In this document: one piece after another, positions 26,113-35,182 of the stretch | How positions within the stretch are numbered: position 1 is the first letter of the stretch | Layout: each line of letters begins with the position of its first letter | DNA from: Pseudomonas sp. VD-NE ins | Lineage (GTDB): Bacteria > Pseudomonadota > Gammaproteobacteria > Pseudomonadales > Pseudomonadaceae | Reading direction: 5' to 3' | Assembly: GCF_031882575.1 (NCBI RefSeq) | Contig: NZ_CP134772.1 | Location: forward strand, 266,001 to 330,000 | Length of the DNA stretch: 64,000 nt | Notes under the pieces: model-generated | What the model was told of the DNA's origin: nothing | Databases searched by the model: none | What the model saw: only the letters and a program-made list of their open reading frames with translations | Position numbers and translations under genes: made by a program

Positions 26113-27917
26113 GCACTTCGATCCTCGGACGGTTGCAGGCTGACCCCGGGCGCACCGGCGCGCAGCCGCAGGGTAATCAAGGCGCCACCTTGCTTGTGGT
26201 TGGCGAACGACAGTTCACCGCCGAAGGCGCGCATCAGCGTTTCACAGATTGCCAGCCCCAAACCCAAGCCCTGAGTGCGGGTCTTGGTGGTGTAAAAGGG
26301 TTCGCTGGCGCGGCCGAGGGCTTCCATGCAGAACCCCGGGCCGTTGTCGCGAATGTACAGATTGACGCCCTCGGCGGTGGATTCGGCACTCAACCACAGT
26401 TTGCGCGGCGGACCTTTTTCGGTGAGCGCGTCGAGGGCGTTGGCCAGCAGATTGCCGAGCACCTGACGCAGGCGCGTTTCTCCAGCCTCGACCCATAGAG
26501 TAGCGGCCGGCAGATCGCGGATCAGTTCGACTTCCATACTGCGGCGACGCTTGGCCAGCAGGGCCAGCGCATCGTCCAGTGCCGGTTGCAGGGCAACGCT
26601 CTCCGGCGCGTGGCGATCACGGCGGGCAAAGGCGCGCAGGTGGGCGATGATCGAGGCCATGCGCCCGGTCAGTTCGCTGATCAGTTTAAGGTTGCCGCGA
26701 GCGTCGTCGGTGCGCTGATGATCAAGCAATACTTCGGCGTTCTCCGCGTAGCTGCGGATCGCTGCCAGTGGCTGATTGAGTTCGTGGCTGATGCTCGCTG
26801 ACATGGTCCCCAGCGCCGACAGTTTCCCGGCCTGGACCAGGTCATCCTGAGCGCGCACCAGTTCCTGCTGGGCCTGTTCACGCTCGAGTACTTCTTCCTT
26901 CAAACGCCGGTTGAGGCCTTCGAGGTCGCTGGTGCGCTCGGCAACGCGGCCTTCCAGTTCACGGCGTGCCTTGGCCTCGAACGCAATGCGCTCCAGATAA
27001 TGCCGACGTCGCTGCATCATCAGGCCGAGTAACAGCATCACCACTAACAGTGTGGCGCCTCCGATGGCAACCACGGTGCGCACCGGGCGGTCGATCAGCG
27101 TGCGCGGGGCGAGGATGCTCACGCTCCAGCCGGTTTCGGCGATGTCGTGGGTCTGGATCAGCCACGCGCTGGGGCTGAGGTTCAGCGGCCGCGGCTCGCG
27201 GGTCGGGTAGGGCTGTATGGCGGTGATCGCTGAGCGTTCGCCGTCGCTCAAGTTACGGGTCGAACGAAAGCGCCATTCCGGGCGCGAGGTGAGGATGACC
27301 ACGCCGTTGTGGTCGGTCACCAGCAGTTGTTCCGGAGTTTTACCCCACAGGCTTTCGGTGTGGTCGAGGTCAACCTTTATCACCAGCACGCCGATGATTT
27401 TTTCGCCGTTACGCACGGCGGCAGCGAAGAAATAACCGCGCTTGGCCGACGTGGTGCCGAGACCGAAGAAGCGTCCGAGACGTCCGGCCATGGCTTCACT
27501 GAAGTACGGACGAAACGAGAAATTGCGGCCGACGAAACTGTCGTGCTTGTCCCAGTTCGACGCCGCGAGGGTCTGCCCGCTGGTATCCATCAGGTACATG
27601 ACTTCGGCGCCGGTCTGCGCGGCGATGTTCTTCAGCAGGCGATTGGCATTGCCTTGGGTAACGCCGTCGTCCGGTGCGCCGAGGACCGCACGCAAGGCGG
27701 GCAGGTCGCCGAGGATCTGCGGCAATACTTCATAGCGGTGCAGGGTGCCCAGCAGGTTGGCAACGTAGAGGTCGAGGGTCTGGCGGTTCTGTCCGGCCAG
27801 TTCGCTGCGGTAATAACGCTCGGCGAGATGTTCCAGCGGCCACAGCAGCGGCGCCAGGCACAGGGCCAGCAGCGCGAGACTGCGCCAGCGGGGTCTGGGG
27901 GGAAGGGTTGGTTTCAT
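26109..27917 (-). CDS. dctB: DctB-type sensor histidine kinase
   Basis: 602 aa. An N-terminal membrane span (residues 12-27), a periplasmic double-Cache sensor of about 250 residues, a second span near 285-302 (VVAIGGATLLVVMLLLGLMM), a coiled coil, then the phospho-acceptor SASISHELNQPLAAIRSYAEN and the HATPase boxes (DNGPGF, GLGLGLAICETLMRAFGG). The architecture is that of DctB, which senses C4-dicarboxylates. Partner of the overlapping DctD. Confidence 0.9.
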   Translation of the reverse strand: MKPTLPPRPRWRSLALLALCLAPLLWPLEHLAERYYRSELAGQNRQTLDLYVANLLGTLHRYEVLPQILGDLPALRAVLGAPDDGVTQGNANRLLKNIAAQTGAEVMYLMDTSGQTLAASNWDKHDSFVGRNFSFRPYFSEAMAGRLGRFFGLGTTSAKRGYFFAAAVRNGEKIIGVLVIKVDLDHTESLWGKTPEQLLVTDHNGVVILTSRPEWRFRSTRNLSDGERSAITAIQPYPTREPRPLNLSPSAWLIQTHDIAETGWSVSILAPRTLIDRPVRTVVAIGGATLLVVMLLLGLMMQRRRHYLERIAFEAKARRELEGRVAERTSDLEGLNRRLKEEVLEREQAQQELVRAQDDLVQAGKLSALGTMSASISHELNQPLAAIRSYAENAEVLLDHQRTDDARGNLKLISELTGRMASIIAHLRAFARRDRHAPESVALQPALDDALALLAKRRRSMEVELIRDLPAATLWVEAGETRLRQVLGNLLANALDALTEKGPPRKLWLSAESTAEGVNLYIRDNGPGFCMEALGRASEPFYTTKTRTQGLGLGLAICETLMRAFGGELSFANHKQGGALITLRLRAGAPGVSLQPSEDRSA

Positions 27918-27959
27918 GAGCCGGATGCGCCTGTAGGGACAGGCGCATTATGCCCGGCC

Positions 27960-28505
27960 TCAGGCGAAGACGTCAGCGTCCTTGAGCAGGGCTGCGGCCT
28001 GATCCTTGGCGGACAGCTTCGGCGCTTCGTCCAACTGCCAGTCGATGCCCAGAGCGGGGTCATCCCAGCGAATGCTGCGCTCGGACGACGGGTCGTAGTA
28101 GTTGGTGGTCTTGTAGAGGAATTCAGCGAACTCGCTCAGCACCACGAAACCATGGGCGAAACCTTCTGGCACCCACAGTTGACGATGATTTTCCGCTGAC
28201 AGGCGCACAGCCACCGATTTGCCGAAGTGCGGCGAGCTGCGGCGAATGTCCACGGCCACATCCAATACTTCGCCAACCGTCACACGGACCAGTTTGCCCT
28301 GAGTGTTTTGCAGTTGGTAATGCAGACCACGCAACACGCCTTTTTGTGAACGCGAGTGGTTGTCCTGAACGAATTGCGTGTCCAGACCGGTAGCGTCCTG
28401 GAACGCCTTGGCGTTGAAACTCTCGTAGAAAAAACCGCGCTCGTCACCAAACACCTTCGGTTCGATGATCAGGACACCGGGCAGGTCGGTGGTGATTACA
28501 TTCAT
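27960..28505 (-). CDS. rfbC: dTDP-4-dehydrorhamnose 3,5-epimerase
   Basis: 181 aa from the ATG at 28505 (AGGA 8 nt upstream); the open frame runs further without support. Family blocks: EPKVFGDERGFFYESF near residue 17, NHSRSQKGVLRGLHYQ with the catalytic His, and VPEGFAHGFVVLSE. It makes dTDP-L-rhamnose precursors for LPS or exopolysaccharide. rfbA/B/D are not adjacent; the gene is isolated. Confidence 0.93.
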   Translation of the reverse strand: MNVITTDLPGVLIIEPKVFGDERGFFYESFNAKAFQDATGLDTQFVQDNHSRSQKGVLRGLHYQLQNTQGKLVRVTVGEVLDVAVDIRRSSPHFGKSVAVRLSAENHRQLWVPEGFAHGFVVLSEFAEFLYKTTNYYDPSSERSIRWDDPALGIDWQLDEAPKLSAKDQAAALLKDADVFA

Positions 28506-28587
28506 GGGAGCTTCCTGGGCAGGTGTGAATGGTCGACATTCTTGCGCAAAGTGCCATTTAACTCGAGTGCAGACCGTAAGGAGCGAT

Positions 28588-29112
28588 TCAATCGACCTCA
28601 CCAAAATACCAGCGTTCTTCCTTATAAGTCTGGCCATCGCAATCTTCAACTGTATAGCTCAGGCCTCTCTCTCGAATACCTGGCGGTAAAACGAGTCCCC
28701 ACTCCTGGGCCAGGCTTTTACCGGTTTCCACGTATTCACTATCAGCAGGAGGGATATGACCTCGGTGATATTCCATGTCGGTATAGATGCATATCTCGCT
28801 GGAAAACATTCCTGGCAAGGAGATGGCGGCGACCACTCAGCAATCGATAGCATTTTCCGGTCGGGACATACGCAGGTGCTGCGCCGCGTTGATCAAGTGT
28901 TGTGCACACTGCCGACGCAGATCTGCGGTTGCTTGTTTTCCTTCGACCATCGACATGTGAATCGGGATTTTCCAGTTGCTGTATTTCTCCTCTTCGGTGA
29001 GGTCGGCCGGAAAGTAATCTTCGAAGTCAGTGGCCCAAGCGGCTAACGCGCGTAGACGGCGAGGGATATTGCGGACTTTTTTGTTGGAGAGGGCGAGGCG
29101 GCGCTGGGACAT
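28588..29112 (-). pseudogene. DUF3916-like gene interrupted by one in-frame TGA
   Basis: One frame runs from the ATG at 29112 to a stop at 28588, broken only by a TGA at 28837-28839. The first part (91 aa) has KKVRNIPRRLRALAAWATDF and YSNWKIPIHMSMVEG. The second (82 aa) begins VVAAISLPGMFSSEICIY and ends WYFGEVD. From memory, DUF3916 proteins join these parts through a Cys/Tyr-Arg-Val-Val-x-Ala-Ile-Ser-Leu-Pro stretch, so the TGA most likely replaces a CGA (Arg). A GTG directly after the stop could allow restart. Either a recent nonsense mutation or a split gene. Confidence 0.7.
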
Positions 29113-29326
29113 TTTGCAGATTGCTTCCGTGCGGATAACGTTCAGGGGGGCAGGTTGAACAGTGAAGTGTTCAAACGCAATCTGAAATTGCTGTAGGAAA
29201 AGTTACTGTTGGTGTTGCCGTCGCAGTGATGCGCCCTTGATCCGATCGGGAGTTGGTATAAGGGGTTGCGTCTCGCCATAAGCAATGGCGATATAGGCGC
29301 CTAATAAAATTTTCAGGGGTCGTTTC

Positions 29327-32239
29327 ATGCCGCTCGCCACGTTGATTCATCGCGCCAGTTTGCCCAGCCCGCAGGTTTCTGCCGAGCAGGCCCGGCAATG
29401 GCTGGCGGAGCATTACGGTCTCAGCGGCACGTTGCAGGCTCTTGGCAGCCAGCAAGATCTCAATTACCGCGTCGACAGCCCCCGCGGGCGGTTCGTGCTG
29501 AAAATCTGCCGAGGCGATTACGCCCTGGTAGAGCTGCAAGCCCAGCATGCCGGCCTAAAATACCTGGCCGAGCATACTGCGGTGACGGTGCCGCGGGTGA
29601 TCGCGGCCAATAACGGCGAAGACCTGCTGTCACTCGAGGTCGGCGGCGAAGCCGTCCATGTGCGGCTGCTGAATTACATCGAAGGCCAGCCGCTCACGCA
29701 CCTCGATCACTTGGGGCGCGACGTGGTGGCCGGGTTTGGCCGGCTCTGCGGTGAGATGGATCTGGCACTAGCCGGGTTCGACCATCCGGGCCTTGAGCGC
29801 ACGTTGCAGTGGGATGCCCGCCACGCCAGTGCCCTGATCAGCCATCTGCTGCCGGTGATCAAGGATGAACAGCAACGCGCATTGATTGCCGGTGCGGCCG
29901 GACAGGCCGAGCGCCGTCTGCAGCCGTTGCAGGGCAAGCTGCCGGTACAGGCGATCCACATGGACATCACCGATGACAATGCCGTCTGGGCGCGCGATGC
30001 CCAGCGGCATTGGCAATTGCAGGGCGTGATCGACTTTGGCGATCTGGTGCGCACCTGGCGCATTACCGATCTGTCGGTGACCTGTGCGGCGTTGCTGCAT
30101 CACGCTGGTGGCGATCCGTTTGTCATCCTGCCGGCGGTGCAGGCCTACCACGCGGTCAACCCGTTGCAACACGAAGAGCTGCAAGCGCTGTGGCCATTGA
30201 TTGTCGCGCGTGCGGCGGTGCTGGTGCTCAGTGGCGAGCAACAGGTCAGCATCGACCCCACAAACAATTACAGTCGCGACAATCTCACCCATGAGTGGGA
30301 GATCTTCCGCGTGGCCACTTCGGTGCCGCAGGCACTGATGGAAGCCGCGATCCTCACGGCCGTCGGTCACGCATTGCCGGCGTTCGACAGCGCAGGTTTT
30401 GCGCCCTTGCTACCCGGTCTGGTCGGGCGTGAATTTGCCCTGATCGATCTCGGTGTCCTGAGTCCGCATTTCGAGGCCGGCAACTGGGAGCAGGCAGGTA
30501 TCGATCAACACCTGTTGAACGAAGCGGCGGCGGCCCATGGTTTGGCGGCGAGCCGTTATGGTCAGTACCGTTTGTCGCGCACTCGTCCCGACACTGCCGT
30601 AGAGCCGGACACGTTCCCGCTGCACGTGGAATTGCGCGTGCCCGATGGCACCACCGTGGAGGCGCCGTTCGCTGGCGTCGTGCATCAGGCCGCAGACGGT
30701 GTGCTGCAACTGGATGGCCCGCAACTCAGCGTGCGGCTGTGGGGCGTGACACCGTCGCTGCACAGCGGCGCGGCGCTGGTAAAGGGTCAGGTGCTGGGCG
30801 CGGTCAGCGGCTTGTTGCGGGTGCAGTTGTGCCGTGGCGCGCAGCTCGATGCGCCGTTGTTCTGCACCCCGGCGCAGGCAGCGGCGTGGCAGGCACTGTG
30901 CCCGTCGCCAGCGGCGTTGTTAGGACTGGCCTGCGATGCCGAGCCGGAGCTGGACGCGAAAACCCTGCTCGAACGCCGCGACGCCAGTTTCGCCCGCACG
31001 CAAAAACACTACTACGCCGACCCGCCGCGCATCGAACGCGGCTGGCGCAATCACCTGATCGACATGCAGGGCCGCTCCTACCTCGACATGCTGAACAACG
31101 TTGCAGTGCTCGGTCACGGCCACCCGCGCATGGCGGCGGTCGCTGCGCGGCAGTGGTCGTTGCTCAACACCAACTCGCGCTTCAACTATGCGGCGGTGGC
31201 GGAGTTTTCCGAGCGCTTGCTGAAACTGGCGCCGGAAGGCATGGATCGGGTGTTTCTGGTCAACAGCGGCAGCGAGGCGAATGACCTGGCGATTCGTCTG
31301 GCGTGGGCCTACAGCGGCGGTCGCGACATGATCAGCGTGCTTGAGGCCTATCACGGCTGGACGGTCGGTGCCGATGCGGTATCGACGTCAATCGCCGACA
31401 ACCCGAAAGCGTTGGAAAGCCGCCCGGACTGGGTGCATCCGGTACCTGCGCCAAACACTTATCGCGGTGAATTCCGCGGTCTCGACTCGGCGCCGGATTA
31501 CGTGCGCAGCGTTGAGCATCACCTGGAAAAGCTCGCCGGGCAGAAGCGCCAATTGGCCGGGTTTATCTGCGAGCCGGTGTATGGCAATGCCGGCGGTATC
31601 TCGCTGCCGCCGGGATATCTCCAGCAGGTATACGCGCTGGTGCGCGCGCAGGGCGGCGTGTGCATCGCCGACGAAGTGCAGGTTGGTTACGGGCGCATGG
31701 GCCACTTCTTCTGGGGTTTTGAAGAGCAGGGCGTGGTGCCGGACATCGTCTGCATGGCCAAAGGCATGGGCAACGGTCAACCGCTGGGTGCGGTCATCAC
31801 GCGGCGGGAAATTGCCGAGGCGCTGGAGGCCGAGGGCTACTTCTTCTCGTCGGCGGGCGGCAGTCCGGTGAGCTGCCAGATCGGCATGGCGGTGCTGGAT
31901 GTCATGGAAGAAGAAAAGCTCTGGGAGAACGCGCAAGTGGTCGGTGGCCACTTCAAGGCGCGGCTCGAAGCGCTGATCGATAAACATCCGCTGGTGGGCG
32001 CGGTGCACGGTTCCGGGTTCTATCTCGGGCTTGAGCTGATTCGTAATCGCGAGACGCTGGAGCCGGCGACCGAGGAGACCGCGCTGCTGTGCGATCGCTT
32101 GCGTGAATTGGGGGTTTTCATGCAGCCGACCGGTGATGATCTGAACATTCTCAAGATCAAACCGCCGATGGTGACGTCGCGCCAGAGCGTGGATTTCTTT
32201 GTCGACATGCTTGATCGAGTCCTCAGCGAAGGTCTGTAA
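29327..32239 (+). CDS. Fusion of APH-type kinase, beta-domain and class III aminotransferase
   Basis: 970 aa. Residues 1-350 form an aminoglycoside-phosphotransferase-like kinase with AIHMDITDDNAVW (catalytic HxD...N) and GVIDFGDLVRTW (metal Asp). Residues about 430-500 form a beta-rich lipoyl/M23-like module (VEAPFAGVVHQAADG). Residues 540-970 form a class III PLP aminotransferase with FLVNSGSEANDLA, ADEVQVGYGRMG and the PLP lysine in CMAKGMGNGQPLGAVI. The C-terminal part resembles ethanolamine-phosphate phospho-lyase relatives. A plausible route is phosphorylation of an amino alcohol or amine, then PLP chemistry on the product. It lies upstream of aguBA. Confidence 0.88.
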   Translation: MPLATLIHRASLPSPQVSAEQARQWLAEHYGLSGTLQALGSQQDLNYRVDSPRGRFVLKICRGDYALVELQAQHAGLKYLAEHTAVTVPRVIAANNGEDLLSLEVGGEAVHVRLLNYIEGQPLTHLDHLGRDVVAGFGRLCGEMDLALAGFDHPGLERTLQWDARHASALISHLLPVIKDEQQRALIAGAAGQAERRLQPLQGKLPVQAIHMDITDDNAVWARDAQRHWQLQGVIDFGDLVRTWRITDLSVTCAALLHHAGGDPFVILPAVQAYHAVNPLQHEELQALWPLIVARAAVLVLSGEQQVSIDPTNNYSRDNLTHEWEIFRVATSVPQALMEAAILTAVGHALPAFDSAGFAPLLPGLVGREFALIDLGVLSPHFEAGNWEQAGIDQHLLNEAAAAHGLAASRYGQYRLSRTRPDTAVEPDTFPLHVELRVPDGTTVEAPFAGVVHQAADGVLQLDGPQLSVRLWGVTPSLHSGAALVKGQVLGAVSGLLRVQLCRGAQLDAPLFCTPAQAAAWQALCPSPAALLGLACDAEPELDAKTLLERRDASFARTQKHYYADPPRIERGWRNHLIDMQGRSYLDMLNNVAVLGHGHPRMAAVAARQWSLLNTNSRFNYAAVAEFSERLLKLAPEGMDRVFLVNSGSEANDLAIRLAWAYSGGRDMISVLEAYHGWTVGADAVSTSIADNPKALESRPDWVHPVPAPNTYRGEFRGLDSAPDYVRSVEHHLEKLAGQKRQLAGFICEPVYGNAGGISLPPGYLQQVYALVRAQGGVCIADEVQVGYGRMGHFFWGFEEQGVVPDIVCMAKGMGNGQPLGAVITRREIAEALEAEGYFFSSAGGSPVSCQIGMAVLDVMEEEKLWENAQVVGGHFKARLEALIDKHPLVGAVHGSGFYLGLELIRNRETLEPATEETALLCDRLRELGVFMQPTGDDLNILKIKPPMVTSRQSVDFFVDMLDRVLSEGL

Positions 32240-32257
32240 GCACGCACACTGACCCCT

Positions 32258-32345
32258 GTGGGAGCGAGCCTGCTCGCGAAAGCGGTTTCTCATTCAACAA
32301 CTGTGTTGATTGATCAATCGCCTTCGCGAGCAGGCTCGCTCCCAC
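32258..32345. repeat. REP pair, type A
   Basis: GTGGGAGCGAGCCTGCTCGC and its inverse are separated by 42 bp, immediately after the fusion gene. Confidence 0.9.
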
Positions 32346-32363
32346 ATTTGTTTGGGGTTGCTA

Positions 32364-32443
32364 ATTCGATTTGTATCGGCTTTTGTTGGGTTTATTTAGA
32401 CGAAAGGCATTTAACAAGCTTCTAAAGCCGATATATATCGGCT
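32364..32443. promoter_or_regulatory. Two related palindromic operator candidates upstream of aguB
   Basis: 32426-32443 is a perfect 18-bp palindrome, AGCCGATATATATCGGCT. 32364-32381 (ATTCGATTTGTATCGGCT) matches it at 14 of 18 positions, 62 bp upstream, close to six helical turns. A dimeric repressor such as a TetR-type regulator (AguR controls aguBA in P. aeruginosa) is a plausible binder; no aguR is in the window. Confidence 0.6.
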
Positions 32444-32546
32444 ATAAAGTCGCCATTGCTCCGGCATGGCGATCTCTTGTCCGGTGCGCGCGTTTTTCTT
32501 TTCGGTCGAATTGTCGACCGTCAAAGCACTTGCCCGGAGATGATTC

Positions 32547-33425
32547 ATGAGCCGTATCGTTACCGTTGCCGCCACTCAGATGGCCTGTTCCTGGGATCTG
32601 GAAGCTAACCTCGAAATCGCTGAAAGGCTGGTGCGTGAAGCCGCCGCCAAAGGCGCACAGATCATCCTGATTCAGGAGCTGTTCGAGGCGCCGTACTTCT
32701 GTCAGAAGCCAAACCCGGACTATCTGCAACTGGCGACGACGGTGGAAGAAAACGTCGCGATCAAACATTTCCAGAAAATCGCCAAAGAGCTGCAAGTGGT
32801 GCTTCCGATCAGCTTCTACGAACTGGCCGGCCGCGCACGCTTCAACAGCATCGCGATCATCGATGCTGACGGCAGCAACCTCGGGATTTATCGTAAAAGC
32901 CACATCCCGGATGGCCCGGGCTACCACGAGAAGTATTACTTCAACCCGGGCGACACCGGTTTCAAAGTGTGGAACACCCGTTACGCGAAGATCGGCGTGG
33001 GCATCTGCTGGGATCAGTGGTTCCCGGAAGCTGCACGCAGCATGGCCTTGCAAGGTGCAGAAATACTTTTTTATCCAACCGCAATCGGCAGCGAGCCGCA
33101 CGACAAAACCATCTCGTCCCGCGATCACTGGCAGCGCGTGCAGCAGGGTCACGCCGGCGCCAACCTGATGCCGCTGATCGCCAGCAACCGCATCGGCAAC
33201 GAAGAACAGGACGGCTACGACATCACGTTCTACGGTTCTTCGTTCATCGCCAACCAGTTCGGCGAAAAAGTGCAGGAGCTGAATAAAACCGAAGAAGGTA
33301 TTCTTGTGCACACTTTCAACCTCGACGAGCTCGAACATATTCGCAGCGCGTGGGGTTCATTCCGTGACCGCCGTCCGAACCTGTACGGCGCGTTGAAAAC
33401 CCTCGACGGTTCCCTGGAGTCCTGA
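32547..33425 (+). CDS. aguB: N-carbamoylputrescine amidase
   Basis: 292 aa nitrilase-superfamily enzyme. Catalytic triad: Glu in [11 protein letters not shown], Lys in [12 protein letters not shown], Cys in [15 protein letters not shown]. It converts N-carbamoylputrescine to putrescine, CO2 and ammonia. It is 5 bp upstream of aguA in one operon. Confidence 0.95.
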   Translation: MSRIVTVAATQMACSWDLEANLEIAERLVREAAAKGAQIILIQELFEAPYFCQKPNPDYLQLATTVEENVAIKHFQKIAKELQVVLPISFYELAGRARFNSIAIIDADGSNLGIYRKSHIPDGPGYHEKYYFNPGDTGFKVWNTRYAKIGVGICWDQWFPEAARSMALQGAEILFYPTAIGSEPHDKTISSRDHWQRVQQGHAGANLMPLIASNRIGNEEQDGYDITFYGSSFIANQFGEKVQELNKTEEGILVHTFNLDELEHIRSAWGSFRDRRPNLYGALKTLDGSLES

Positions 33426-33430
33426 TCCCG

Positions 33431-34537
33431 ATGACCACCTTGAAAAGTACCCCGCGCGCCGACGGCTTTCACATGCCGGCCGAGTGGGCGCCACAGACGC
33501 AGACCTGGATGATCTGGCCCGAGCGCCCGGACAACTGGCGTCTGGGCGGCAAACCGGCGCAAGCCGCACACGCAGCGGTGGCCAAGGCCATCGCGCGTTT
33601 TGAACCGGTGACCGTGGCTGTGTCCGCCGGCCAGTACGAAAACGCCCGCGCGCGCCTCGACGTGCCGAATATCCGCGTGGTCGAGATGTCCAGCGATGAC
33701 GCCTGGGTACGCGACAGCGGCCCGACCTTCGTGATCAACAACAGCGGCGAAGTCCGCGGTGTGAACTGGGACTTCAACGCTTGGGGCGGCTTCGACGGCG
33801 GTTTGTATTCGCCTTGGAATCGCGACTCGCAGGTCGGCGGCAAGATCCTCGAGATCGAGCGCAGCCCGCGTTACCGCACTGAAGGTTTCGTGCTTGAAGG
33901 CGGTTCGATTCATGTCGACGGCGAAGGCACGCTGATCACCACCGAAGAATGCCTGCTTAACCGCAATCGCAACCCGCACCTGAGCCGCGAAGAGATTGAA
34001 GCGGTGCTCAGCGCCAATCTGTCTGTGGATAAAATCATCTGGCTGCCGGACGGTTTGTTCAACGACGAAACCGACGGCCATGTGGATAACTTCTGCTGCT
34101 ACGTGCGTCCGGGCGAAGTGCTGCTGGCGTGGACCGACGACCCGCAAGATCCGAACTACCCGCGTTGCCAGGCGGCGATGAAAGTCCTGCAAAGCAGCAC
34201 CGACGCCAAGGGTCGCCCGTTCACGGTGCACAAAATGCCGATTCCGGGGCCGCTGTACGCGACCGAAGAAGAGTGCGCCGGTGTCGATCCGGTGGACGGC
34301 ACGCAGGAACGCAATCCGTCTGTGCGCCTGGCCGGTTCCTACGTGAACTTCCTGATCGTCAACGGCGGCATCATCGCGCCGAGCTTCGACGATCCGATGG
34401 ACGCGCCGGCGAAAGAGATTCTGCAGAAGCTGTTCCCGCAGCATGAAGTGGTGATGGTGCCGGGCCGCGAACTGTTACTGGGAGGCGGTAATATCCACTG
34501 CCTTACCCAACAGCAACCCGCGCCGCATAAAGAGTGA
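33431..34537 (+). CDS. aguA: Agmatine deiminase
   Basis: 368 aa. Family blocks: [51 protein letters not shown] and the catalytic cysteine in [15 protein letters not shown]. It converts agmatine to N-carbamoylputrescine. Operon with aguB and followed by a terminator. Confidence 0.96.
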   Translation: MTTLKSTPRADGFHMPAEWAPQTQTWMIWPERPDNWRLGGKPAQAAHAAVAKAIARFEPVTVAVSAGQYENARARLDVPNIRVVEMSSDDAWVRDSGPTFVINNSGEVRGVNWDFNAWGGFDGGLYSPWNRDSQVGGKILEIERSPRYRTEGFVLEGGSIHVDGEGTLITTEECLLNRNRNPHLSREEIEAVLSANLSVDKIIWLPDGLFNDETDGHVDNFCCYVRPGEVLLAWTDDPQDPNYPRCQAAMKVLQSSTDAKGRPFTVHKMPIPGPLYATEEECAGVDPVDGTQERNPSVRLAGSYVNFLIVNGGIIAPSFDDPMDAPAKEILQKLFPQHEVVMVPGRELLLGGGNIHCLTQQQPAPHKE

Positions 34538-34607
34538 GTTGAGTCGTAACAGCTTGAGTTGATTAACAAATCGGCCGGGCGATGATTAGCTCGCTATGCA
34601 TGCACAG

Positions 34608-34642
34608 AAGCCCGCAGCCCGGTTGGACTGCGGGCTTCTTTG
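34608..34642 (+). terminator. Terminator after aguA
   Basis: AAGCCCGCAG-CCCGGTTGGA-CTGCGGGCTTCTTT, about 70 bp after the stop. Confidence 0.88.
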
Positions 34643-34783
34643 TATCCGCTTGTCGACAAATGCGACACCTTGGCATAGCTCTTGTATTCATCACCCGTGC
34701 ACTAGGGAGGGGGGAGAACTTCAACAGTTCTGTCATAAACCTTGGATAACGTAGCCGCTCATGAACGGGGAGAGAGCGCTGAA

Positions 34784-34996
34784 ATGAACGCCGAAGTGAA
34801 CGTGGTCAGCGAGCGGACGTTGCATCCCATGGCCGTAAACGGCGAATCGCTCCAGATTGTCGCGCACTGGTTGAAGTCCAATGGAACGCGTCAGATCAGG
34901 GAACCTGATCCGCGCCGGATGATGATCGAGCGTTACCCCGCTGACCTGTTCAGCGAGGCCGAACTGGACGCGTTGTGGGCTGTGATGGAAGGATAA
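34784..34996 (+). CDS. Small hypothetical protein
   Basis: 70 aa from the ATG at 34784 (GGGGAGAGAG about 10 nt upstream). Reads MNAEVNVVSERTLHPM... with REPDPRRMMIERYPADLFSE and a C-terminal ELDALWAVMEG. Acidic, soluble, family not recognised. Followed by its own terminator, which supports a real gene. Confidence 0.65.
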   Translation: MNAEVNVVSERTLHPMAVNGESLQIVAHWLKSNGTRQIREPDPRRMMIERYPADLFSEAELDALWAVMEG

Positions 34997-35017
34997 GAAG
35001 AACAACAGGGATTGGTA

Positions 35018-35047
35018 AAAGCGCTGCCGGGATGGCGGCGCTTTTTT
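35018..35047 (+). terminator. Terminator after the 70-aa gene
   Basis: AAGCGCTGCC-GGGAT-GGCGGCGC followed by TTTTTT, 20 bp past the stop. Confidence 0.8.
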
Positions 35048-35078
35048 ATGCACGGTTATTTCGTACACACCATTCAAT

Positions 35079-35166
35079 GTGGGAGCGAGCCTGCTCGCGA
35101 ATGCGTCCGGTCAGTCGACATCGTTGTTGAATGACCCACCGCCTTCGCGAGCAGGCTCGCTCCCAC
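35079..35166. repeat. REP pair, type A
   Basis: GTGGGAGCGAGCCTGCTCGC and its inverse are separated by about 42 bp, between convergent genes; nearly the same size and layout as 32258-32345. Confidence 0.9.
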
Positions 35167-35182
35167 AAGGATTTGTGTGAAA

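Larger units (their letters stand above)
32240..32546. other. Intergenic region between the fusion gene and aguB
   Basis: No gene. It holds a REP pair (32258-32345), two related palindromes (32364-32381 and 32426-32443), and two small leader hairpins (GCCAT/ATGGC at 32452-32470; CGGTCGA/TCGACCG at 32505-32522) before the aguB ribosome site. Confidence 0.7.
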
